DNA from: DATAGF01 sp963819845 | GTDB taxonomy: Bacteria; Actinomycetota; Thermoleophilia; Miltoncostaeales; Miltoncostaeaceae | Direction of reading: 5' to 3' | DNA: 64,000 nucleotides | Assembly (NCBI GenBank): GCA_963819845.1 | Contig: CAWFXQ010000013.1 | Location: 124,001-188,000 of the forward strand | Shown here: positions 41,894 through 48,485 of the stretch, in pieces | Position numbering within the stretch: the stretch's first letter is position 1 | Layout: each line of letters begins with the position of its first letter | Position numbers and translations under genes: made by a program | The notes under the pieces: model-generated | The model's database searches: none | Told to the model about the DNA's origin: nothing | The model's input: only the letters and a program-made list of their open reading frames with translations

Positions 41894-42462
41894 GCCGCCG
41901 CGGCGACGACGTCCAGCAGTGCGTCTGCGACCGACTCGACGAAGTCGTCGTCGAGGGGCTCGAACGACACCATCGCGCGGTAGAAGAGCGGGCCGACGAG
42001 CATGGAGACCGCGTTCTGGGGGTCGAGCCCGGCCGGCAGCTCCCCGTCGCGGATGCCGCGCTCGAGCACGTCGACCATCGGGCGCTGGCGCTCGGCGATG
42101 AACGCCGCGTGCAGGCCGGCCAGCTCCGGGTCGCGCCGGGCGGCGTCGGCGAGGGACTGCAGCGACGCGCACGAGCCCTCCTCGCGCAGGAAGCGCGCGA
42201 GGCCCGCCAGGATCTCCAGCAGGTCGCCGCGCAGCGTGCCGGTGTCGGGCGGGTCGGCCTTGGGGCCGGCGCAGAGCCCGAAGGCCTCGATCACGAGCGC
42301 GTCCCGGTTGGGCCAGTGGCGGTAGATGGTCGTCTTTGCCGCGCCCGAGCGCGCCGCCACAGCCTCGATGCTCACGCCGGGGAAGCCCTGCTCGGAGATG
42401 AGCGCCGCCGTCGCCTCGAGGATCGCCGCCTTCGACCGGGCGACGCGGGGATCGTCTCGCAT
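41890..42462 (-). CDS. TetR-family regulator
   Basis: The 190-residue protein has an N-terminal TetR HTH (S-K-A-A-I-L-E-A-T-A-A-L-I then V-S-I-E-A-V-A-A-R-S-G-A-A-K-T-T-I-Y-R-H-W-P-N-R-D) and a helical ligand-binding domain. It faces a divergent MFS transporter remnant across a 111-base region with two perfect palindromes CGCTACG-N4-CGTAGCG, its likely operators. It is translationally coupled to the AcuC-like gene. The transporter it would have controlled is broken, so any regulation now would be of itself and acuC. Confidence 0.88.
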   Translation of the reverse strand: MRDDPRVARSKAAILEATAALISEQGFPGVSIEAVAARSGAAKTTIYRHWPNRDALVIEAFGLCAGPKADPPDTGTLRGDLLEILAGLARFLREEGSCASLQSLADAARRDPELAGLHAAFIAERQRPMVDVLERGIRDGELPAGLDPQNAVSMLVGPLFYRAMVSFEPLDDDFVESVADALLDVVAAAA

Positions 42463-42495
42463 TACCGGATCCTGTCCGATCGGCCGTGCGCTTTC

Positions 42496-42513
42496 CGCTA
42501 CGGACACGTAGCG
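42496..42513. promoter_or_regulatory. TetR operator, first copy
   Basis: Perfect inverted repeat CGCTACG-GACA-CGTAGCG in the divergent spacer between the TetR gene and the MFS remnant. Together with the copy 30 bases away it is the likely binding site of the TetR protein encoded beside it. Confidence 0.82.
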
Positions 42514-42525
42514 TTCCGCACCTTC

Positions 42526-42543
42526 CGCTACGGAAGCGTAGCG
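42526..42543. promoter_or_regulatory. TetR operator, second copy
   Basis: Perfect inverted repeat CGCTACG-GAAG-CGTAGCG with arms identical to those of the first copy. The centres are 30 bases apart, close to three helical turns, which suits two dimers bound on the same face. Confidence 0.82.
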
Positions 42544-42573
42544 AATACGACGCACCGATCGGAAGGAGAGGGT

Positions 42574-42773
42574 GTGAGCGCCGCCGATTCCCGCCGCCGC
42601 TGGATCGCGCTGGTCCTGCTGTGCGCGACCCAGTTCGTCGTCGTGCTCGACGTCGCGATCGTGAACGTCGCCCTGCCATCGCGGTGATCGGGCTGCTCGC
42701 CACCCTCCTGCTGCTCGACCGGCGGGACCGGGCCCAGGAGGCCCCGGCCGAGGCGGCGCCGACCGCGTCGTGA
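42574..42773 (+). pseudogene. MFS transporter remnant (EmrB/QacA-type) with internal deletion
   Basis: The first 36 codons encode a transporter start (R-R-W-I-A-L-V-L-L-C-A-T-Q-F-V-V-V-L-D-V then A-I-V-N-V-A-L-P-S), the first membrane helix of drug exporters. In another frame, directly after, come 30 codons of the last helix and tail (A-I-A-V-I-G-L-L-A-T-L-L-L-L-D-R-R-D) of such a protein. The roughly 400 residues between them are missing. The joint at about 42675-42682 contains GCCATCG, which could have been a short direct repeat. A ribosome-binding site GGAAGGAG remains before GTG 42574. Not a functional transporter as written. Confidence 0.8.
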
Positions 42774-43009
42774 CGCTCGCGCTCCCCGAGCAGGGGCTCG
42801 GCTGCATGCGGCTGAGGGCGCCCGGCCCGGCCCTCGGGGTCGTGGGCCGGGCCCTCGACCTGGGCGTGACGCTGCTCGACACCGCCGACCTCTACGGCGA
42901 CGGCCTCAACGAGACGCTCGTGGGCCGCGCGCTCGCCGCGGACGAGCTGGACGAGCTCGACCGGGCGGCGGCTCCTACGACGCCGGGGCCGTCGGGGGCG
43001 TCCGCTTGA
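42770..43009 (+). pseudogene. Aldo/keto reductase remnant with internal deletion
   Basis: The 79-residue frame begins like an aldo/keto reductase (G-L-G-C-M-R-L and V-G-R-A-L-D-L-G-V-T-L-L-D-T-A-D-L-Y-G) and stops after N-E-T-L-V-G-R-A-L. It jumps to the C-terminal A-D-E-L-D-E-L-D-R-A-A-A helix; the catalytic Lys and His region and nearly 250 residues are absent. The last 12 residues run into the 3' end of the converging CDF gene and are unlikely to be original. The frame starts in the GTGA at the end of the MFS remnant. Confidence 0.75.
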
Positions 43010-43904
43010 GGTCGGGCTCCAGGTAGATCACCCGGGCGATCGGGACGGCCTCGCGCACGCGGGCCTCGGTCGCGTTGATCGCCTCGGCGATGCCGGCCGA
43101 GCCGAGCGACGGGTCGAGCTCGAGCTTGGCGCCCACCAGCAGCTCCTCGGGGCCGATGTGCTGGGTGCGCATGTGGATCAGGCTCCGCACCTGGGGCGTC
43201 CCCTCGATGGCCGACCGGATGCGGCGCAGGTCCTCGGGCGTCGCCGACTCGCCGATCAGCAGCCCCTTCATCTCGACCACCAGGATCACCGCGATCGTCA
43301 CCAGGAGGAGGCCGATCATGAGCGTCGCGACGCCGTCCCAGCGCGGCTCGTCGAGCACGACGGCCAGGGTGACGCCCGTGAAGGCGAACACGAGGCCGAA
43401 CAGCGCGCCGAGGTCCTCCAGCAGAACGACCGGCAGCTCGGGTTGCCTGGAGCGCCGGATGTAGGCCCACCACCCCAACCCCCGCCGTTCGGGGTTCGCC
43501 GCCTTCACGGCCGTGCGCAGCGAGAAGACCTCGAGCACCGCCGCCACCCCGAGGATCCCCAGGGCGACGGCGGGCGAGGTGATCTCGTGGGGCTCGCGCA
43601 GCTTCTCGATCCCCTCGTAGACGGCGAACACCCCGCCGACGAGGAACAGGACGAGCGCGACGATGAACGACCAGAAGTAGCGCTCGCGCCCGAAGCCGAA
43701 GGGGTTCTCGGGGGTGGCCGGGCGCGCGGCGCGGGCGCCGCCCAGGAACAGCAGGCCCTGGTTGGCCGTGTCGGCCACCGAGTGGATCGCCTCGGCCAGC
43801 ATCGACGAGGCGCCGGTGATGAGGAAGCCGACGAACTTGGCGATCGCGATGCCGAGGTTGGCCAGGAAGGCCGCCGCGATGGCCCGCTTGCTGCCCTCGT
43901 GCAC
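42975..43904 (-). CDS. Cation diffusion facilitator (metal efflux) protein
   Basis: The 309-residue protein has the CDF fold with about six membrane helices. Metal-binding motifs are A-I-H-S-V-A-D-T-A-N-Q in helix 2 (H-x-x-x-D) and L-L-E-D-L-G-A-L-F-G in helix 5, and the C-terminal cytoplasmic domain contains the L-I-H-M-R-T-Q-H-I-G segment. It would export zinc, iron or a similar divalent ion. The GTG at 43904 gives the opening V-H-E-G-S-K-R-A-I-A-A-A-F. Its 3' end overlaps the AKR remnant by 35 bases. Confidence 0.88.
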   Translation of the reverse strand: MHEGSKRAIAAAFLANLGIAIAKFVGFLITGASSMLAEAIHSVADTANQGLLFLGGARAARPATPENPFGFGRERYFWSFIVALVLFLVGGVFAVYEGIEKLREPHEITSPAVALGILGVAAVLEVFSLRTAVKAANPERRGLGWWAYIRRSRQPELPVVLLEDLGALFGLVFAFTGVTLAVVLDEPRWDGVATLMIGLLLVTIAVILVVEMKGLLIGESATPEDLRRIRSAIEGTPQVRSLIHMRTQHIGPEELLVGAKLELDPSLGSAGIAEAINATEARVREAVPIARVIYLEPDLKRTPPTAPAS

Positions 43905-44064
43905 GCACCGCTCCCTGCCGTGGGGGACGACCCGGCGCAAATATGCCAGGCGAAGTCGTCCGTGAGACGCCCGTGAGGCGGCGATGAGACCGTCCGGGCG
44001 GGAATGGACCCCCGGGGCGCGGCGTCCTTCCCTATGACGGACACCCGGACCAGGGATGGAGACC

Positions 44065-44187
44065 ATGGACATCGGACGCGACATCCGCACGTACACCATC
44101 GAGCCGCTCGAGACGCCGGTCCCGGCCCGGACCCCGGCCGAGCTTCCCGCGCAGGCGCCGGCCGAGCCGGTTCCCGTGGGCTCGTGA
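44065..44187 (+). CDS. Small proline-rich protein, first gene of a two-gene unit
   Basis: This 40-residue frame begins M-D-I-G-R-D-I-R-T-Y-T-I-E-P-L-E-T-P-V-P and continues as a Pro/Ala/Glu-rich tail. It has a ribosome-binding site (GGATGGAG) just before the ATG and its stop overlaps the GTG of the next gene in a GTGA. I do not know a family with certainty, although the basic-then-I-E-P-L opening looks like a conserved short motif rather than noise. Probably a real small protein working with the next one. Confidence 0.55.
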   Translation: MDIGRDIRTYTIEPLETPVPARTPAELPAQAPAEPVPVGS

Positions 44188-44714
44188 GCGCCGCCCCGGA
44201 CTACCTCGCGCCGGTCGTCGGCTGGCGCACGTGGTGCGTCGACGACTCGGGCGCCGAGGCCCGCCTGCGAAGCGTCGTGCGCCCGGGGGAGTGGCCGGTC
44301 GGCGAGGCGATGACCGCCGGGTGCTCGTGGGGCAGCATCTCCCACCAGCCTCCGGGCATCGGGTGCCGCTGCGGCATCCACGCGGCCCGCGACGCCGCCG
44401 AGGCCGCCTTCCACGCCGAGCTGCCCTCGCGGGCCCATGAGCCCGTGGCCGTGGGCCTGGTCGCGTTGTGGGGGCGGGTCGTGGAGGGGGACGCGGGCTG
44501 GCGGGCCGCGTCGGCCTACCCGTCGGTGCTCTACGTGCCCGCGCGCAGCGCCGGGGAGCGCGAGCGCAGCGCGCGGATCGCCTGGGACCTGACGGCCTAC
44601 GGCGTGCCGGCCGGGGTGCTCGACTGCACCACTCGCGGCGTCGCCGAGGCCCTGTGGGCCGTGACGCCCGCCGCCCGCGCCGCGCTGCCGCGGCCGCTCC
44701 CCCTCGCCGCGTAG
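44184..44714 (+). CDS. Hypothetical protein with C-x-C-G-I-H-A motif
   Basis: The 176-residue soluble protein opens A-P-D-Y-L-A-P-V-V-G-W-R-T-W and contains the cysteine cluster A-G-C-S-W and G-C-R-C-G-I-H-A-A-R-D, followed by V-A-L-W-G-R-V-V-E-G-D and a C-terminal alpha/beta part. The W-R-T-W plus C-x-C-G-I-H/Y-A layout recurs in uncharacterised actinobacterial proteins and could bind a metal or ligand. It starts in the GTGA at the end of the preceding small gene, so the two are coupled. Confidence 0.72.
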   Translation: MSAAPDYLAPVVGWRTWCVDDSGAEARLRSVVRPGEWPVGEAMTAGCSWGSISHQPPGIGCRCGIHAARDAAEAAFHAELPSRAHEPVAVGLVALWGRVVEGDAGWRAASAYPSVLYVPARSAGERERSARIAWDLTAYGVPAGVLDCTTRGVAEALWAVTPAARAALPRPLPLAA

Positions 44715-44758
44715 GGCCGCACTGCCACAGCTGCTGGCGGCGCGGCGAGAAGCGCCGA

Positions 44759-45964
44759 TCAGATGTGCAGCTCCTCGGGCTGGAGCGCACCGTCGCGGAA
44801 GCGGGTCCCCGAGAGCGCCGCGGCGCTCGGGAAGGTGCGGTAGGCCCCCGTGGCGATGAGCTCGGCCAGGCAGAGCCCGGCCGCCCACGACTGCATCACC
44901 CCGCGCCCCGAGAACGAGTGGATCTCGTAGGCGTTGCCCAGGCCCTCGACGGCGCCGAGCAGCGCCGAGTTGTCGGGGGACAGCTCGTAGAGTCCCGCCC
45001 AGCCGCCGGCGTAGCCGAGGCGGTCGAAGGCGCTGACGCGCGACGCCAGGCGCGGCCAGATCTCGCGCTCGAAGAAGGCCCGGCCCTCGCTCGCGAAGTC
45101 GTAGCCGGGCGGGTCGCCGGGGGGCGAGTAGCCGGCCAGGATCAGCTCGCCCGACTCCGCGTGGAAGTAGCAGTCGGAGGTGTCCACGATCATGCCGTGG
45201 GGCGAGAGGTCGACCTCGCGCGAGGCGGCGAGGCTGAGCTGGCGCGGCACCGCCCGGCAGGGCACCGGCGCTCCGAGCAGGTCGGCCACCTGGACGGCCC
45301 AGGGGCCGGCGGCGTTGACGATCCGCTCGCACGCGACCGGCTCGCGGGGGCCGTCCGGGGCGCGGCCCTCCAGCGCCGCGGCCGCGGCGGTCGCGTCGTC
45401 GAGCACGACCAGCTCGGCGCCCGTCACGACCGGCCCGTCGCGCCGCACGGCGGCGACCATGCGGCGATCGACGAAGCGCACCCCGGCCTCGCGGGCGCGG
45501 GCCCGGTAGTGCTCCTTGACGGCGTTGGGGCTCACGAGGCCGTCCTTGGGCGAGAAGGTCGCCCCGGAAACGCCGTCGAGCTGGTCGATGAAGGGCCAGC
45601 GCCGGGTGACGTCGGCGGGCGTCAGGGCCTCGATCTCGCGGCCGAAGCCGTTCTGCATCGGAAGCCGGGCCAGCGCCTCGCGCAGGCGCTCGGGCCCGTG
45701 GAGCCACAGGTAGCCGTCCTCCCGGAACCCGAACTCCTCGCGATGGCCCCCGATGAACGCGATCGTGGCCGCGCACAGCTCCACGTTCACCGGTTGCCAC
45801 CAGGTGGCCCGTACGCCGCCGGCGTTGAGCTCCGACGACGACCGCGCGCCGGCGAGGTCGGGGTCGATCACGACGACGCCGTCCTCGCCGAGCGCGGCGA
45901 GGTGCATGGCCGTCGCGCTGCCGGCGAGCCCGGCTCCGACGATCAGGGTCCGCGCGGGCTCCAC
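44759..45964 (-). CDS. FAD-dependent oxidoreductase (DAO family)
   Basis: The 401-residue protein has a Rossmann FAD-binding start (T-L-I-V-G-A-G-L-A-G-S-A-T-A) and the DAO-family closing H-S-F-S-G-R-G-V-M-Q-S. The internal segments W-A-V-Q-V-A-D-L-L-G and R-L-G-Y-A-G-G-W-A-G-L-Y-E resemble sarcosine oxidase or glycine/proline dehydrogenase-like enzymes that oxidise amino acids. I choose GTG 45964, which has AGGAGG four bases upstream; an in-frame ATG at 45985 would add seven Arg/Gly-rich residues. Substrate unknown. Confidence 0.87.
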   Translation of the reverse strand: MEPARTLIVGAGLAGSATAMHLAALGEDGVVVIDPDLAGARSSSELNAGGVRATWWQPVNVELCAATIAFIGGHREEFGFREDGYLWLHGPERLREALARLPMQNGFGREIEALTPADVTRRWPFIDQLDGVSGATFSPKDGLVSPNAVKEHYRARAREAGVRFVDRRMVAAVRRDGPVVTGAELVVLDDATAAAAALEGRAPDGPREPVACERIVNAAGPWAVQVADLLGAPVPCRAVPRQLSLAASREVDLSPHGMIVDTSDCYFHAESGELILAGYSPPGDPPGYDFASEGRAFFEREIWPRLASRVSAFDRLGYAGGWAGLYELSPDNSALLGAVEGLGNAYEIHSFSGRGVMQSWAAGLCLAELIATGAYRTFPSAAALSGTRFRDGALQPEELHI

Positions 45965-46113
45965 CTCGCCTCCTCGTCGCCTCATCCCCCATGAATAGCG
46001 CCAAATCGGGGGTGGGGGAGGGGCTCCGGGGGAGAGGAGGGCCCGAAAAAGAGGGAGGCGGGGGAGACCGGGGAGGGCTTTACAGGGCTTTTTCGGCCCC
46101 GATACTGGCGCGC

Positions 46114-46968
46114 ATGCCCGTCCGCCGGTCGCCCCTGCCCATCTGCCTCACACTGGCCCTCTGCGCCCTCGCGGCGCTCCTGGTCGCGGGCACGGCCGGC
46201 GCGCGCGCCGCCGCGGTCACGATCGCCCCCGGGGACACCCTCGGCGCCATCGCGGCCCGCAACGGCACCACCGTGGCCGCCCTCGCTTCCGCGAACGGCA
46301 TCGCCGACCCCGACCGGATCGTCGCGGGCGCCCGCCTGACGGTGCCCGGCGGAGGCGGGTCGGCGGGCCCGGCGGACGCGGGCGGCTCCTACCGCGTGAG
46401 GTCCGGCGACACCCTGGGCGCGATCGCCGCGCGCAACGGGACCAGCGTCGCCGCGATCGCCGCCCTCAACGGCATCGCGAACCCGAACATGGTCGCCGCC
46501 GGCCGCAGCCTGCGCCTGCCCGCATCCTCGGGCGCCACCGCGGGCAGGCCGGTCGGCATGGCCTCGATCAACCCCGGCGGGCCCGAGGTGGGGGCGCTCA
46601 TCGACCGGATGGCGACGCGCCACGGCGTGCCGGCGTCGCTGGCGCGGGCGGTCGGCTGGCAGGAGAGCCGCTGGTCGCAGAGCGCCCTCTCGCACGCCGG
46701 CGCCGTCGGCGTGATGCAGCTCATGCCCGAGACCGCCCGCTGGTTCGGCCCGGCGGTGCTGGGACGCCGCATCAACCCGCACCGGATCGACGACAACGTC
46801 GAGGGCGGGGTGGCCTACATCGGCTGGCTGCTGCGCCAGACCGGCGGCAGGGAGCGCCTGGCGGTCGGCTCGTACTACCAGGGCCTGGGGGCCACCCGGA
46901 CGCGCGGCTTCTACGAGGACACCAAGGACTACGTGGCCAGCGTGATGACGTTCCGCGGCCGCGTGTAG
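46114..46968 (+). CDS. Secreted lytic transglycosylase with two LysM domains
   Basis: The 284-residue protein has a signal peptide (residues 1-36), two LysM modules (I-A-P-G-D-T-L-G-A-I-A-A-R-N-G-T and V-R-S-G-D-T-L-G-A-I-A-A-R-N-G-T) that bind peptidoglycan, and a C-terminal SLT domain with G-W-Q-E-S-R-W-S-Q-S-A-L-S (catalytic Glu in Q-E-S) and G-V-M-Q-L-M-P-E-T-A-R. It cleaves glycan strands to 1,6-anhydro products. The ATG 46114 follows GATACT at seven bases. Its 3' end overlaps the converging membrane gene by 40 bases. Confidence 0.92.
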   Translation: MPVRRSPLPICLTLALCALAALLVAGTAGARAAAVTIAPGDTLGAIAARNGTTVAALASANGIADPDRIVAGARLTVPGGGGSAGPADAGGSYRVRSGDTLGAIAARNGTSVAAIAALNGIANPNMVAAGRSLRLPASSGATAGRPVGMASINPGGPEVGALIDRMATRHGVPASLARAVGWQESRWSQSALSHAGAVGVMQLMPETARWFGPAVLGRRINPHRIDDNVEGGVAYIGWLLRQTGGRERLAVGSYYQGLGATRTRGFYEDTKDYVASVMTFRGRV

Positions 46969-47432
46969 AGGGGCCGCCGGCCGCTCGAGAACGGCGAGGG
47001 CCCGAGCTCGCGGTAGATGGCGAGCCCGGTGTCGCGCTCGCGGCGCCCCACCCACCCGCGGTTGACGAGGTTGACGGCCCCGACGCCCGCGACCACGCCG
47101 CCCAGGACGGCCGCCAGACCCCCGCCCAGGACGGCGACGACGGCCACCGCGACGGCCGCCAGGGCGAGGGGGACGGCCGTGCGGCGCACCGTGAGGCCCG
47201 TCGTCTCGACCCGGGTGGCCGGGTCGGCCGCGGCCGGGTCCGCGTCGCGTAGCCAGCGCGAGGTCATCAGGCTCACTGCCCCCAGTGCGACGAGGGCGAC
47301 GACCCAGGGGACCACGGCCCGCGCGGCGGAGTCCGAGAGCAGCAAGCCGGCGATCAGCCCGCCGGCCCCGATCGCCACCTGGCCGACGCCCGCGACCAGC
47401 AGCTCGGTCCCCAGACGCGCGATCGGCCTCAC
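46929..47432 (-). CDS. Small membrane protein, about four helices
   Basis: The 167-residue protein has hydrophobic segments at about residues 13-33, 36-55, 80-105 and 105-125, and a short cytoplasmic tail. I do not recognise the family. GTG 47432 is the most reasonable start; ATG 47459 would extend it across the start of the divergent oxidoreductase. An AGTATC/GATACT element in the shared spacer may serve both directions. It converges with the lytic transglycosylase gene and overlaps it by 40 bases. Confidence 0.65.
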   Translation of the reverse strand: MRPIARLGTELLVAGVGQVAIGAGGLIAGLLLSDSAARAVVPWVVALVALGAVSLMTSRWLRDADPAAADPATRVETTGLTVRRTAVPLALAAVAVAVVAVLGGGLAAVLGGVVAGVGAVNLVNRGWVGRRERDTGLAIYRELGPSPFSSGRRPLYTRPRNVITLAT

Positions 47433-47452
47433 CGGCTGGGATACTCGCACAG

Positions 47453-48485
47453 GTGGCATCCCCGCTCGCGATCCCGGTTCGACGGCCAGCTCCTCGGCCG
47501 GGACCCGGCCGAGATCGCCCTCATGGCGGCCGAGGCCGAGCGCGCCGGGCTGGCCCGCCTCTGGGCGCCCGAGCTGCACCGCTCGGCCACCGTCCCGATC
47601 GCCGTCGCGGCGGCCGCGACCGAGCGGATCGAGCTCGGCACCGGCATCGCCCTCGCCTTCACCCGCAGCCCGATGGTGCTCGCGCTGGAGGCGCTCGACC
47701 TCGACGAGGCCACGGACGGCCGCTTCGTCCTGGGCCTCGGCGCCGGGGTGCGGCGCCTCAACGCCGGCTGGCACGCGGCCGCGTACGACCCGCCGGTGCG
47801 GCGCATGCGCGAGCTGGTGGCCGCCACGCGGGAGCTGGTGGCGGCGCTGGCCCAGGGGCGCGACGCCCGCGCGCCGGGTGCGATCTACGACATCGAGGTC
47901 CGCGGCCTGCGCCGCCCCTACGCCGCCCCGCGCGCCGCGATCCCGGTGTGGCTGGCGGCCGTCCTCCCCGGCATGACGGCCCTCGCGGGCGAGATCGCCG
48001 ACGGCTTCCTCGACCACCCGGTGACCACCCCGGCGTGGCTGGCCGAGCGGCTGCTCCCCGCGCTCGACGCCGGCGGCGCGCGCGCCGGCCGCCCGCGGCC
48101 CGCGGTGGCGGGCGCGCTGATCTGCGCCGCCTCCGACGACGACCCGGGCGCGGCGCGCCGCGCGGCGGCGGCGACGGTGGGCTTCTACGCCACCGTGAGG
48201 ACCTACGAGGAGCTGTTCTCCGGGCACGGCTTCGGCGGGCGGCTGGCCGCCATCCGGCGGGCCTTCGCCGCCGGCGACGGCGAGGCCCTGGCCGACGCCG
48301 TGGGCGACGACATGACCGACGCCTTCGCCGCCGCCGGCACCGTCGCCCAGGTGCGGGAGCGCGCCCGCGCCTACGAGGGCCTCGCCGACCGCCTCTGGGC
48401 CGCTCCGCCGCACCACCTCCAGGGCCCGGACGAGACGGCGCGCTGGCAGAGGGGAATACTGGAGGCGTTTGGCACGCGCACCTGA
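47453..48485 (+). CDS. LLM-class F420-dependent oxidoreductase, N-terminus frameshifted
   Basis: From ATG 47523 onwards the frame encodes a normal luciferase-like protein (TIGR03617-like): A-E-R-A-G-L-A-R-L-W-A-P-E-L, R-I-E-L-G-T-G-I-A-L-A-F-T-R-S-P-M, F-V-L-G-L-G-A-G-V and I-P-V-W-L-A-A-V-L. The segment just before it reads D-G-Q-L-L-G-R-D-P-A-E-I-A-L in the same frame without a start. GTG 47453 (with GATACT seven bases upstream) opens in another frame as A-S-P-L-A-I-P-V. Removing one T at GTTCGAC (47477-47483) joins the two into one protein. The 3' end overlaps the ligD start by 17 bases. Confidence 0.8.

Noticed and set aside
43905..44064. tRNA or small RNA in the largest gap
   Set aside because: No cloverleaf, CCA end or other recognisable RNA structure is visible; only possible promoter bases before the small protein gene.
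45986..46113. Possible c-di-AMP riboswitch before the LysM/transglycosylase gene
   Set aside because: The gap is only 128 bases, G-rich and without the conserved core, and GATACT seven bases before the ATG points to a leaderless message.
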